A program made the translations under genes and the position numbers. Of a stretch of DNA of 64,000 nucleotides, positions 25,463 through 34,262 are shown one piece after another; position 1 is the first letter of the stretch; every line of letters starts with the position of its first letter. Source of the DNA: an uncultured Flavobacterium sp. Its GTDB lineage: Bacteria > Bacteroidota > Bacteroidia > Flavobacteriales > Flavobacteriaceae. Where the stretch lies: the NCBI GenBank assembly GCA_943912855.1, contig CALTVC010000015.1:19738-83737 (forward strand). The letters are read 5' to 3'. The notes below the pieces were generated by a model. It was not told where the DNA came from. It saw nothing but the letters and a program-made list of their open reading frames with translations, and did no database searches.

Positions 25463-26935
25463 ATGTTTAAAAAATTCCTCTGGCTGGAGTGGAAGGCTTT
25501 TTTAAGGTCATCTTCCTTTGGCATCAACATGACGCTAAAAATAATACTGGGCATACTGGCTTTCATTTACAGTATTATGTTCCTGTTTTTAAGTGCCGGT
25601 GCCTATTACGGCATTAAAGAAGAAATGCACCAGGATCCTCTGGTGGTAGTAAGCAAGTACCTTATCTACTATTTCCTTGTAGATATGGTTATAAGGGCGC
25701 TATTGCAAAAAGTACCGGTGCTTAATACGCGTCCGTTATTGTCATTGCCCATAAAGCGTAGTACCATAATAAACTTTGTGCTGGGCAAAACGTTCCTTTC
25801 GTTTTTCTGTCTGGTACATGTGTTTTTGCTTGTGCCGTTTAATATTGTATTGCTTATAGAGGGTTACGATCCATTAGGCGTACTGTTCTGGTGGCTGGGG
25901 CTTTGGCTTATTGTGTATATAAACAACCTTGCCAACCTGCTTATGGGCGATAATGATTTTATATTTATCATCTTCCTGGGTATACTTGCATCATTTGTAG
26001 GCCTGCAATACTACGGTTATTTTGATGTTACACTGGTTACAGGGGCTATGTTCCACAGTTTGTACAGTACATACTTTGCCATACTGGTTCCGGTGGCAAT
26101 ATTTGCAGGACTCTATTGGTTTAGCCATAAAACCTTCAGCAAAAAAATGTACCTGGATACCGGGCTTAAATCAAAATCAGAAATCGCGGACGGCAGGGAG
26201 TATACGTTCCTTAACCGATTTGGGGTTATGGGTACCTTCCTTAGAAATGACCTTAGGCTGATACTCCGTAACAAGCGTAGCCGTACCACGCTCATCATGA
26301 GCTTTGTGTTTATATTTTACGGATTCCTGTTCTTTAGCGGAGCGGTAGAGGCGTATGATAATGTACACATGAAAATGTTTGCCGCCATATTTATCAGTGG
26401 TGGTTTTATGATGACCTTCGGGCAGTTTGTACCGAGTTGGGACAGTGCGTACTATCAGCTTATGATGAGCCAGAACATACCGTATAGCCAATACATAGCC
26501 AGCAAATGGTGGCTTATGGTTGTGGCGGTGGTAGCTACGAGTATTGTTGCTTCAATCTACTTATACTTTGGTATAGAAATTTATTTAATGATACTTGCCG
26601 GAGCGGTGTTTAATATTGGTGTAAACACGCTGCTGGTGCTTCTGGGAGGTGCCTATGTAAAAACACCTATAGACCTTGCCAGTGCCAAGCAGGCTTTTGG
26701 TAACAAGCAGGCGTTTAACCTAAAGGTGTTTTTAATATCGTTGCCTAAGTTGCTATTGCCTATGTTGCTATATACATTAGGGTACAAACTTATAAGCCCG
26801 CTTGCCGGATTTTTGTTTGTAACGGCTGCCGGCCTTTTAGGGCTTGTATTCCGTAAGGCGGCATTTAAAGCCATAGAGCGTATTTACAAATCAGAGAAGT
26901 ACGACACCATAGCGGCTTATAAAGAAAAAAACTAA
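25463..26935 (+). CDS. ABC transporter permease (DUF5687-like)
   Basis: 490 residues with about 12 helices, opening MFKKFLWLEWKAFLRSSSFG, the amphipathic start typical of the family. Blocks such as LNTRPLLSLPIKRSTIINFVLGKT and SRTTLIMSFVFIFYGFLFFSG resemble the ABC-2 export permease style. I recall DUF5687 proteins next to an ATPase in flavobacteria, as here. It would form the membrane channel of an exporter with the ATPase 25 nt downstream. The substrate is unknown. Confidence 0.75.
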   Translation: MFKKFLWLEWKAFLRSSSFGINMTLKIILGILAFIYSIMFLFLSAGAYYGIKEEMHQDPLVVVSKYLIYYFLVDMVIRALLQKVPVLNTRPLLSLPIKRSTIINFVLGKTFLSFFCLVHVFLLVPFNIVLLIEGYDPLGVLFWWLGLWLIVYINNLANLLMGDNDFIFIIFLGILASFVGLQYYGYFDVTLVTGAMFHSLYSTYFAILVPVAIFAGLYWFSHKTFSKKMYLDTGLKSKSEIADGREYTFLNRFGVMGTFLRNDLRLILRNKRSRTTLIMSFVFIFYGFLFFSGAVEAYDNVHMKMFAAIFISGGFMMTFGQFVPSWDSAYYQLMMSQNIPYSQYIASKWWLMVVAVVATSIVASIYLYFGIEIYLMILAGAVFNIGVNTLLVLLGGAYVKTPIDLASAKQAFGNKQAFNLKVFLISLPKLLLPMLLYTLGYKLISPLAGFLFVTAAGLLGLVFRKAAFKAIERIYKSEKYDTIAAYKEKN

Positions 26936-26960
26936 TCATTAACACAACACTTCGTCAACC

Positions 26961-27668
26961 ATGATACAAATTCAAGATCTAAAAAAAGCATATAAAGGAA
27001 CCGTAGTCCTAAACATACCCAGCCTTACCATAAACAAAGGTGAAAGCCTTGGGCTTGTGGGTAACAACGGTGCGGGTAAGACCACATTGTTCAGCCTTTT
27101 GCTGGACCTCATAGAACCAAGTGCAGGTCACGTGACCATAAACGGAATACAGGTGAATAAAAGCGAGGACTGGAAGCCGTTTACCGCGCCATTCCTTGAC
27201 GAAAGCTTCCTGATAGGTTACCTTACGGCTGAGGAGTATTTTTACTTCATTGGCGACCTTCGCGGGCAAAACAAGGCATCGGTAGATGAGTTGCTTAAAA
27301 AGCACACCGACTTTTTTAATGATGAAATTCTTGGTAAAAAGAAATACCTGCGCGACCTGAGTAAGGGTAACCAGAAAAAGGTGGGTATTATAGCTACGCT
27401 GATAGGTAATCCGGATTTAATTATCTTAGATGAGCCGTTTGCGAACCTGGATCCTACTACGCAGTTCAGGCTAAAGAAGATTATAAAAGACCTTGCCGAA
27501 GACAAAACCAAAACCATACTGGTTAGTAGCCATGACCTGGCACACACTACAGAAGTGAGTAACCGTATTGTGGCAATGCACAAAGGCCATGTGGTAAAAG
27601 ACATCTATACATCTGAAGAAAAATCAGACGAAACGCTGAAGGAACTGGAAGCGTTTTTTGCGGTATAA
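26961..27668 (+). CDS. ABC transporter ATP-binding protein
   Basis: 235 residues. Walker A GNNGAGKTTLF at about 34-44, signature LSKGNQKKVGI (variant of LSGGQ), Walker B LIILDEPFANLDP, and the switch histidine in LVSSHDL. Cytosolic ATPase of the exporter, with the permease just upstream. The signature KGN is common in ABC-2 type systems. Last gene of the padR operon. Confidence 0.9.
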   Translation: MIQIQDLKKAYKGTVVLNIPSLTINKGESLGLVGNNGAGKTTLFSLLLDLIEPSAGHVTINGIQVNKSEDWKPFTAPFLDESFLIGYLTAEEYFYFIGDLRGQNKASVDELLKKHTDFFNDEILGKKKYLRDLSKGNQKKVGIIATLIGNPDLIILDEPFANLDPTTQFRLKKIIKDLAEDKTKTILVSSHDLAHTTEVSNRIVAMHKGHVVKDIYTSEEKSDETLKELEAFFAV

Positions 27669-27674
27669 AAAGTT

Positions 27675-27708
27675 AATTCCCTGCCACCCGGCAGGGAATT
27701 TTTTTTAA
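27675..27708 (+). terminator. strong terminator closing the padR operon
   Basis: 11-bp perfect arms AATTCCCTGCC / GGCAGGGAATT with an ACCC loop and a run of eight T. It defines the end of the unit 19884-27668. Confidence 0.88.
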
Positions 27709-27799
27709 AATCATATCCATTAAAAAAAAGAAACGTATTTTTACCCTCTACTATACTAAAAAGCAATTTTGAAAGTTTAGGATAAAAAATTCTTTTGTA

Positions 27800-30478
27800 T
27801 TGAAAACCAGGTACTCTAAATATATTTTCGTTTTTGGCGCGGCCGTTTTTGCTATTGCGTGTTCTACAAAAAAAGACAATTTTGTAAACCGTAATTACCA
27901 TGCCATGTCTACCAAGTACAATGTTATGTACAATGGTAATAATGCTCTTGTAGCCGGTGTTGCCGAACTAAAGGCAAACCTGCATGACAATTATTGGGAT
28001 ATACTCCCCGTAGAACGCATGCAAAAACCATCGGAAGAAATGGAACCTACCGATAAGCGTAACGCTAACATAGAACGAGCCGAAGCTAAGGCGGTTAAAG
28101 CCATTCAAAAGCACTCTATGGACATAGGCGGGCAGGAGCGTAACCCCCAAATGGATGAGGCGTACCTGCTACTGGGTGAATCGCGTTATTACGATAACCG
28201 TTTTGTGCCTGCTATGGAGGCTTTTAACTACGTACTATACAAATACCCTAAAAGTAGTGCCATAGACGAAATAAAAGTTTGGCGCGAAAAAACCAACATC
28301 AGGTTAGACAATACCGGACTGGCAATCATCAACCTGAAAAAGCTCCTTAAAGAAAAAAGGGAGGTAATGGACAAGCAGATTTTTAGCGATGCAAACGCCA
28401 TGCTTGGTCAGGCATATATTAACGAAGAATATCTGGACAGTGCTGTTAATCCACTGAAACAGGCTGCTAAATTTAGCAGAGATAAAGAGAAAAGAGCACG
28501 TTACTATTTTATAGTAGGGCAGATATACGGTAAGCTTAAGAAGAATGATAGTTCTTACGCCTACTATCAGCACGTTATAGACATGAAACGTAAGTCGCCA
28601 CGTTTGTATACTGTACAGGCGCATGCCATGCAGGCAGGTATGTTTGACTATAAAGCCGGAGATACCCTTGCCTTCATGAAAAAGTACAAGAAGCTGCTTG
28701 AAGACAGGGAAAACCGCCCGTATCTGGATATTATAAACCATCAGGTGGCTTTGTTTTATGACAAGCAGGGAAATACCCAGAATGCTGTTAAGTATTACAA
28801 TGTTTCTATAAAGAAAAAAGGAAACGACCGTTACCTTACCGCAAGCAACTACCGTAACATAGCCGAGATAAACTTTAAGCAGGCTAAATATCTTATGGCA
28901 GGTAAGTATTATGACAGTACGCTTGTAAACATGGATTTCCGTACCAGGGAATACAAGTCTATTAAAAAGAAGCGCAACAACCTTGACGATGTAATTAAAT
29001 ATGAAGGAATAGCTTCTGTTAATGACAGTATACTGCACGTAGCCGGACTTAATGAAGGCGAAAGGATAGCCTATTATAACGACTATATTGCCAAGCTTAA
29101 AATAGCCGATGAGGAGGCTAAGAAAAAAGCCGAGAAAGAAGCTCAGGCCAAGGCAAATATGGAGGCTAACGCTATGACTGCCGGTTCAGGACCTGTGGAT
29201 ATGAATAAAGATGACAAGTCTGGGAATGCGTTTCAGCCCCAGGGAGTATCTTTAGCTCAGATGGGTAGCGCCAGAAAAAGTATAGGTGATTCACCGGGGC
29301 TTTCTAACAGGCGTTCGGAGTCTGGTACAAATGGATCGTTTTACTTTTACAACGGAGCAAACATCGCTTCGGGTAAGGCTGTTTTCCAGAATAAATGGGG
29401 TAAAAGAGAGCTTACAGATAACTGGCGTGTAGCTTCAGAAATGAGTGCGTCAGCAGGAGGCGATACAAATAATGAAGACGCAACCGATAGTGCCGAGGGT
29501 AAAAATAAAAAGGACGAAAAACCGCTTGATCCGCGTTACGACCCTACGTTTTATATAAGCCAGATTCCTACAGACCTGAAAGTGCTGGACAGTCTTGCCA
29601 AAGACCGAAACTTTGCGTACTTCCAGCTGGGTGCTATATATAAGGATAAGTTTAAGGAGTATCAGCGCGCTGCAGATAAGTTAGAAAAGTTGCTTACCTA
29701 TAGTCCTGAAGAGCGCCTTATAGCGCCAAGTTTATACAACCTGTATCGTATTTACGAAATCATAGATCCGTCTAAAGCGCAGGCATACAAACAGCGTATC
29801 CTTTCAGAATATCCTGATAGCCGATATGCAGCCATCGTGAAAAATCCTAACCCGGATGAACTGTTTGCCGGTAGCCCGGAGGCGGTTTATAAAAAGGTGT
29901 TTGACCAGTATGCATCGGGTCAGTTACGTGAGGTGTATGAATCTATTGGTCAATACATAGACAGTTATGAGGGCGAAGACATATTGCCTAAGTTTGAGCT
30001 GCTAAAAGCGCGTGTTATAGGTAGACTCCTGGGTGCTGAAGAATACAAAAAAGCGGTTAACTACGTTGCCCTGACTTATGCTAATGCTAAAGAGGGTAAA
30101 GAGGCAGATGCCATGCTGAAGAAAGACATACCGGCATTGGAAAAACTTGCCTTTGGCGAAAAGCCAACTGCGTATAAACTTATCTTTAAGTTTAATGCAA
30201 ATGATCTTAAGATAGAAAAGCTTACCAAAACCATTAAGCAGTTTATAAAAGACGGTAATAACAACAGTATTACGCTGAGTAATGATATTTATTCTCCTAC
30301 CGAAAACATACTGGTAGTACATGGCCTTATAAACAGGCTGGCTGCGGTTGATGCCGCTACCGTACTAAGGGATTATAAAGATTACAGGATTACCGAAACT
30401 CCGATTATTATAAGTACCGAAGACTACAAAGTGGTTCAGGTGAAGAAAAACCTGGCACAGTACCAGCCGGTAAAGTAA
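27800..30478 (+). CDS. porW: T9SS/gliding lipoprotein SprE (PorW)
   Basis: 892 residues from a TTG start at 27800. MKTRYSKYIFVFGAAVFAIAC is a lipoprotein signal with the cysteine at residue 21. Many tetratricopeptide-like repeats follow (for example AYLLLGESRYYDNRFVPAMEAF, ANAMLGQAYINEEYLDSAV, RYYFIVGQIYGKLKKNDSSY), a charged linker about 415-580 (EEAKKKAEKEAQAKANMEAN), and more TPRs. SprE/PorW is needed for type IX secretion and gliding in Flavobacterium johnsoniae and for PorW function in Porphyromonas (known). Two T9SS cargo proteins lie 7-14 kb downstream. It is followed by the bactofilin gene with 8 nt between. Confidence 0.85.
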   Translation: MKTRYSKYIFVFGAAVFAIACSTKKDNFVNRNYHAMSTKYNVMYNGNNALVAGVAELKANLHDNYWDILPVERMQKPSEEMEPTDKRNANIERAEAKAVKAIQKHSMDIGGQERNPQMDEAYLLLGESRYYDNRFVPAMEAFNYVLYKYPKSSAIDEIKVWREKTNIRLDNTGLAIINLKKLLKEKREVMDKQIFSDANAMLGQAYINEEYLDSAVNPLKQAAKFSRDKEKRARYYFIVGQIYGKLKKNDSSYAYYQHVIDMKRKSPRLYTVQAHAMQAGMFDYKAGDTLAFMKKYKKLLEDRENRPYLDIINHQVALFYDKQGNTQNAVKYYNVSIKKKGNDRYLTASNYRNIAEINFKQAKYLMAGKYYDSTLVNMDFRTREYKSIKKKRNNLDDVIKYEGIASVNDSILHVAGLNEGERIAYYNDYIAKLKIADEEAKKKAEKEAQAKANMEANAMTAGSGPVDMNKDDKSGNAFQPQGVSLAQMGSARKSIGDSPGLSNRRSESGTNGSFYFYNGANIASGKAVFQNKWGKRELTDNWRVASEMSASAGGDTNNEDATDSAEGKNKKDEKPLDPRYDPTFYISQIPTDLKVLDSLAKDRNFAYFQLGAIYKDKFKEYQRAADKLEKLLTYSPEERLIAPSLYNLYRIYEIIDPSKAQAYKQRILSEYPDSRYAAIVKNPNPDELFAGSPEAVYKKVFDQYASGQLREVYESIGQYIDSYEGEDILPKFELLKARVIGRLLGAEEYKKAVNYVALTYANAKEGKEADAMLKKDIPALEKLAFGEKPTAYKLIFKFNANDLKIEKLTKTIKQFIKDGNNNSITLSNDIYSPTENILVVHGLINRLAAVDAATVLRDYKDYRITETPIIISTEDYKVVQVKKNLAQYQPVK

Positions 30479-30486
30479 CAGTAAGC

Positions 30487-30888
30487 ATGAGTATGTTTGA
30501 AAAACAAAAATCATATACCGACCTCTTAGGGAAAACCAACCGTATTGTAGAAGGAACCTCTATAACCGGAGATATTGTATCTCAGGCAGACCTTAGGCTG
30601 GACGGGCACCTTGTGGGAAATTTTACCTCTCAGGGCAGGCTTGTTATAGGTCCTGCCGGTAGTGTTACCGGAGACATTAAATGCAAGAGTGCGGACATAG
30701 AGGGCAAATTTAACGGTCGTATAGAGGTAGACGAATTATTAAGCATAAAGAATAAAGCGCATATACAGGGCGAGGTAATAGCGGGCAAGCTGGCTGTAGA
30801 GCCGGGAGCTGTTTTTACGGCTACCTGTACCATGAAAAATACAACGAAAAACACCACGCCTGCCCATGACAAACAACAAGCAGGATAA
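30487..30888 (+). CDS. bactofilin (polymer-forming cytoskeletal protein)
   Basis: 133 residues. The beta-helix bactofilin core lies at about 15-112: NRIVEGTSITGDIVSQADLR, LDGHLVGNFTSQGRLVIGPAG, GDIKCKSADIEGKFNGRIEVDELL. It polymerises at the membrane to organise envelope or division machinery. It starts 8 nt after sprE and its last 23 nt overlap atpZ, so it is co-transcribed with both. Confidence 0.87.
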   Translation: MSMFEKQKSYTDLLGKTNRIVEGTSITGDIVSQADLRLDGHLVGNFTSQGRLVIGPAGSVTGDIKCKSADIEGKFNGRIEVDELLSIKNKAHIQGEVIAGKLAVEPGAVFTATCTMKNTTKNTTPAHDKQQAG

Positions 30889-31087
30889 GAAGCCAAACAA
30901 ATGGCTAACACTGATAAGCATCCCTACGCAAATGGGGCTTATCATTTTTTTGTTCTCAAAGCTGGGCAGTTGGTTAGATGGTAAATATCCTAACGACAGT
31001 GAATTGTATTTCATTATCTTTACCATGCTGGGTGTGGCTGTGGCGCTGTATAATGTTGTACGTCAGGTAAATCAACTTAATAAATAA
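30866..31087 (+). CDS. atpZ: AtpZ/AtpI-family protein
   Basis: 73 residues. A polar N-terminus (NNKQDKKPNKWL) is followed by two helices (LISIPTQMGLIIFLFSKLGSWLDGKY and LYFIIFTMLGVAVALYNVVRQV), the AtpZ pattern. Members of this family assist ATP synthase c-ring assembly or cation supply. The adjacent ATP synthase genes fit. It overlaps the bactofilin gene by 23 nt and abuts the next gene. Confidence 0.8.
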   Translation: MTNNKQDKKPNKWLTLISIPTQMGLIIFLFSKLGSWLDGKYPNDSELYFIIFTMLGVAVALYNVVRQVNQLNK

Positions 31088-31483
31088 ATGGATAAAAGTT
31101 TTTTTAAAACCCTGCTTCAGGTTACAGGCGCTGCCTGTGTATTTCTAATTACCAGCCTTTTAATATTTCAGATACCCGATTTAAAATCGCAAACCGCTGA
31201 TTTTGTTTATCCTGTGTATTTAACCGTACTTTTCTTCTACGGGTTAAGTGTTATAATACTTTTCGCACTGCATTTGCTCTCTGCCAAAAATGCGGGTCAA
31301 ATAGGAAATGTTTTTCTTTTACTTACCACACTGCAGGTTGTAGGCGGTTATCTGTATATCAGGCCTGTTTTATCGAAAACGATTGAAATCCAAACGGAAA
31401 AAGTCAGCATATTTGTTATTTTTATGTTATTTTTGTTGCTTGAGGCCTATTTTACAGCGGTTCTCTTAAACAAAAAACAATGA
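31088..31483 (+). CDS. four-helix membrane protein (DUF6168-like)
   Basis: 131 residues, four hydrophobic helices at about 10-30, 41-62, 72-90 and 105-125. It starts immediately after the atpZ stop. Sits where E. coli-type operons carry atpI, and I recall a flavobacterial family labelled DUF6168 here. No motif visible. It may aid ATP synthase assembly, by position only. Confidence 0.6.
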   Translation: MDKSFFKTLLQVTGAACVFLITSLLIFQIPDLKSQTADFVYPVYLTVLFFYGLSVIILFALHLLSAKNAGQIGNVFLLLTTLQVVGGYLYIRPVLSKTIEIQTEKVSIFVIFMLFLLLEAYFTAVLLNKKQ

Positions 31484-31529
31484 TTTTTTACTTCATCTGA
31501 AATATCTTGAAAAAAGTACGATTTGACCA

Positions 31530-31558
31530 TTGATATGTAAAATTTAAACGTACCTTTG
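31530..31558 (+). promoter_or_regulatory. atpB promoter
   Basis: -7 box TACCTTTG at 31551-31558, with a TTG 18 bp upstream at 31530 as a possible -33 element. It lies 40 nt before ATG 31599. Confidence 0.55.
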
Positions 31559-31598
31559 CGCAAAATTTCAGGACTGTAAAATTAAGATAGTTAATAAG

Positions 31599-32837
31599 AT
31601 GGTGTTTCCCGGACAATCTCTCAAGAACACAATAGCAGCCCTGCTGCTGGTTCTGCCCCTGATTTCTTCTGCTAATTCAACTGTAGATACAGTGCATGTA
31701 CAACATGATACTGTTGCTGTACACGCTGAAGCTCCTGCCGGCCATGAGGCGCATGGAGGTCATGCTGCTGAACCTGCCGATGAAAAATCAAAAATCAACG
31801 AGCATATTGCCCATCACCTTCAGGACTCTCATGAGTTTGTGTTTTTCTCTGATGAGGCTACCGGCGAACACTTCGGTTTTCCGCTACCGGTAATCATCTA
31901 TGACAATGGTGTGAAATTTTTTATGTCATCGGCATTTAACCACGGTGCATCTGTGGCAAATGTAGATGGTAACTACTATGCGCTTTTCCATAACAAAATT
32001 TATAAGACAGACGCTCACGGCGACCTTAGGTTAGATCATCACGGTCATCCTACTGTGGCTGAGGTAATGGATTTTTCTATTACTAAGAGTGTGCTTGCGT
32101 TATTGTTTACAGCGGTACTTCTTTTTGTGTTGTTTACGGGTCTTGCCAAAACATACAAAAAAGGTCCTAACGCGTTGCCAACAGGTTTTGGTCGTGTACT
32201 TGAGCCACTTGTGCTTTATGTAAGGGATGAGATAGCCAGGCCAAACATAGGTGAGGATAAGTATAAGAAATTTATGCCGTACCTGCTTACCGTGTTTTTC
32301 CTTATATGGACGCTGAACCTTCTTGGTCTTACGCCGCTTGGTGTTAACGTAACGGGTAACATTACTGTAACGGTTTGTCTTGCGCTGTTTACATTCTTCA
32401 TTACGCAATTTAGTGCTAACAGGGAGTACTGGGGTCACATCTTCTGGATGCCGGGTGTGCCTGTGCCAATGAAAATAATTCTTGCGCCAATAGAGGTGCT
32501 GGGTATGTTTACAAAACCTTTCTCACTACTTATACGTCTTTTTGCTAACATCACTGCGGGTCACACTGTGGTTATGGGTCTTATTGCTATAGTTTACCTT
32601 GGTAAGCAGCAACTGGGTACAGGTGGTAGTATAGGTGTTTCTATGTTGCTTACATTGTTCATCTCGGTAATAGAATTGCTTGTGGCATTCCTTCAGGCAT
32701 TCATCTTTACCATGCTGTCATCACTATTTATTGGTATGGCGGTACAGGAGCATGAACATCATCATGAGCATGACCACGCGCACAAACACGGTCATGACGA
32801 TCATCATGCAGAGGATCCGGAAATCCCGGTAATCTAA
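31599..32837 (+). CDS. atpB: F1Fo ATP synthase subunit a
   Basis: 412 residues, long for subunit a. Residues 1-26 look like a signal peptide (TIAALLLVLPLISSANS), then a His-rich soluble segment (HAEAPAGHEAHGGHAAEP) and about 80 more soluble residues, before the five- to six-helix core from about 150. The half-channel arginine lies in KPFSLLIRLFANITAGH. The tail from about 385 is extremely His-rich (EHEHHHEHDHAHKHGH). First gene of the atp operon. Confidence 0.92.
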   Translation: MVFPGQSLKNTIAALLLVLPLISSANSTVDTVHVQHDTVAVHAEAPAGHEAHGGHAAEPADEKSKINEHIAHHLQDSHEFVFFSDEATGEHFGFPLPVIIYDNGVKFFMSSAFNHGASVANVDGNYYALFHNKIYKTDAHGDLRLDHHGHPTVAEVMDFSITKSVLALLFTAVLLFVLFTGLAKTYKKGPNALPTGFGRVLEPLVLYVRDEIARPNIGEDKYKKFMPYLLTVFFLIWTLNLLGLTPLGVNVTGNITVTVCLALFTFFITQFSANREYWGHIFWMPGVPVPMKIILAPIEVLGMFTKPFSLLIRLFANITAGHTVVMGLIAIVYLGKQQLGTGGSIGVSMLLTLFISVIELLVAFLQAFIFTMLSSLFIGMAVQEHEHHHEHDHAHKHGHDDHHAEDPEIPVI

Positions 32838-32887
32838 TTTTTTTAAGATAACTAATTTTAGAACATTAATTTAATTAATTATATATC

Positions 32888-33082
32888 ATGGAAATTCCAG
32901 GTCTAGTTGGAGCCGGCCTTATTGTAATAGGTGCTGGTGTTGGTTTAGGTAAAATCGGTGGTTCTGCAATGGATGCTATTGCTCGTCAGCCTGAGGCTGC
33001 TGGTAAAATCCAGACTGCGATGATCATCATCGGTGCACTTCTTGAAGGTCTTGCTTTCGGTGCCCTAATCCTAGGAAAATAA
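32888..33082 (+). CDS. atpE: F1Fo ATP synthase subunit c
   Basis: 64 residues, two helices joined by the polar loop ARQPEAAGK. The ion-binding glutamate sits in GALLEGLAFGAL. The residues around it lack the extra Ser/Gln ligands of sodium types, so proton use is expected. The loop and glycine pattern (GAGVGLGKIGG) are normal. Followed by a hairpin at 33090-33118. Confidence 0.95.
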   Translation: MEIPGLVGAGLIVIGAGVGLGKIGGSAMDAIARQPEAAGKIQTAMIIIGALLEGLAFGALILGK

Positions 33083-33089
33083 TTAAGCA

Positions 33090-33118
33090 AACACCTGCAA
33101 CGGTTGGTTGCGGGTGTT
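33090..33118 (+). promoter_or_regulatory. hairpin in the atpE-atpF gap (possible processing or attenuation site)
   Basis: 12-bp stem with one G-T pair: AACACCTGCAAC and GTTGCGGGTGTT, 5-nt loop, then GTTTTAC. It begins 8 nt after the atpE stop and mid-operon. It could stabilise atpE mRNA or partly stop transcription, so that more c than b is made. Confidence 0.5.
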
Positions 33119-33165
33119 GTTTTACAACTAATTAGAAAAAACAACAATACCTATTATAAAAGTAT

Positions 33166-33666
33166 ATGGAAAAGTTAATTAATGATTTTTCGTACGGTTT
33201 ATTCTTCTGGCTGCTTATCATCCTTGTAGTACTTATTGTACTGCTTGCTAAGTTTGCGTGGAAACCTATCCTTTCTGCACTAGACGCAAGGGAGCAGGGT
33301 ATTGCAGATGCTATTGCGTCGGCAGAACTTGCCCGTAAAGAAATGGCAACGCTTAAATCTGAAAACGAAGCTATCCTTAACCAGGCTCGTGCCGAAAGGG
33401 ATGCTATCATGAAAGAAGCCCGCGAGATTAAAGAAAAAATGATAGCTGACGCTAAGGCTGAGGCTCAGGTGCAAGCCGATAAAATTGCTGAGCAGGCTAA
33501 ACTTGCTATTGCTGCTGAAAAGAATGCTGCCCTTGCCGAGCTTAAAGGTCAGGTGTCTGCCCTTTCGGTAGAGATTGCAGAGAAACTGCTTAAAACAGAA
33601 CTTTCTAACAAGGAAGCACAGAGCGGTCTTGTAGAGAAAATGCTTGACGAAGTTAAACTAAACTAA
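33166..33666 (+). CDS. atpF: F1Fo ATP synthase subunit b
   Basis: 166 residues. One N-terminal helix (YGLFFWLLIILVVLIVLLAKFAWKPILSA) then a long charged coiled coil (about 35-160) forming the peripheral stalk. Length and KFAWKPI motif are standard. Overlaps nothing; the next gene starts 10 nt on. Confidence 0.93.
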   Translation: MEKLINDFSYGLFFWLLIILVVLIVLLAKFAWKPILSALDAREQGIADAIASAELARKEMATLKSENEAILNQARAERDAIMKEAREIKEKMIADAKAEAQVQADKIAEQAKLAIAAEKNAALAELKGQVSALSVEIAEKLLKTELSNKEAQSGLVEKMLDEVKLN

Positions 33667-33676
33667 TCCACCCGGT

Positions 33677-34204
33677 ATGAGCAGAGCTGCAGTACGATAC
33701 GCGAAAGCGATACTAGACCTTGCGCAAACCCAAGGCAATGCCGCCCAGGTGGCTGCTGATATAGCTCAGATTACTGCTGCTGTACAGGAAAGCAAAGAGC
33801 TGTCTAATTTTTTAAACAGCCCTAACGTAAAAGGTGATATTAAATTTAGTGCACTTAAAGAAATATTTAGCGGTGCGCAAAATGTAACTGAGTCACTTTT
33901 TCAACTTTTGGTAGAAAACAAAAGGTTTGACATACTGCCTGCAATCGCTGCCCAGTACAAGGTGCAGTTTGATGCTGCTAGTGGTATAGAAACCGCTGTG
34001 GTTACCACTGCTTTCCCTATAGAGGCTGAACTTGAAGCTAAGGTGCTTGCCAAAATTAAGGAGTTTACTCCTAATCAGGTAACCGTTAAAAACGTGGTAG
34101 ACCCATCTATTATTGGTGGTTTTATCATTAGGCTTGGAGACAGGCAATACAATGCCAGCATAGCTGCAAGGTTATTAAACCTTAAAAGGGAACTGGCTAA
34201 CTAA
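33677..34204 (+). CDS. atpH: F1Fo ATP synthase subunit delta
   Basis: 175 residues: N-terminal helical bundle (SRAAVRYAKAILDLAQTQG, SKELSNFLNSPNVKGD) and C-terminal IKEFTPNQVTVKNVVDPSIIGGFIIRLGD, the conserved delta/OSCP ending. Joins F1 to the b stalk. Standard. Confidence 0.93.
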   Translation: MSRAAVRYAKAILDLAQTQGNAAQVAADIAQITAAVQESKELSNFLNSPNVKGDIKFSALKEIFSGAQNVTESLFQLLVENKRFDILPAIAAQYKVQFDAASGIETAVVTTAFPIEAELEAKVLAKIKEFTPNQVTVKNVVDPSIIGGFIIRLGDRQYNASIAARLLNLKRELAN

Positions 34205-34262
34205 CAATAGGCTATTCTTTAGATAGTACATAAAAAACAGGTAATTAAACTTAATTATACAG

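Noticed and set aside
28304..29038. 244-codon minus-strand frame
   Set aside because: Antisense to the TPR region of sprE/porW; a shadow of its codon bias.
30487..30888. Reading the bactofilin as an acyltransferase because of its beta-helix repeats
   Set aside because: It lacks the hexapeptide I-G-x-x-x pattern and catalytic His; length and hydrophobic core fit bactofilin.
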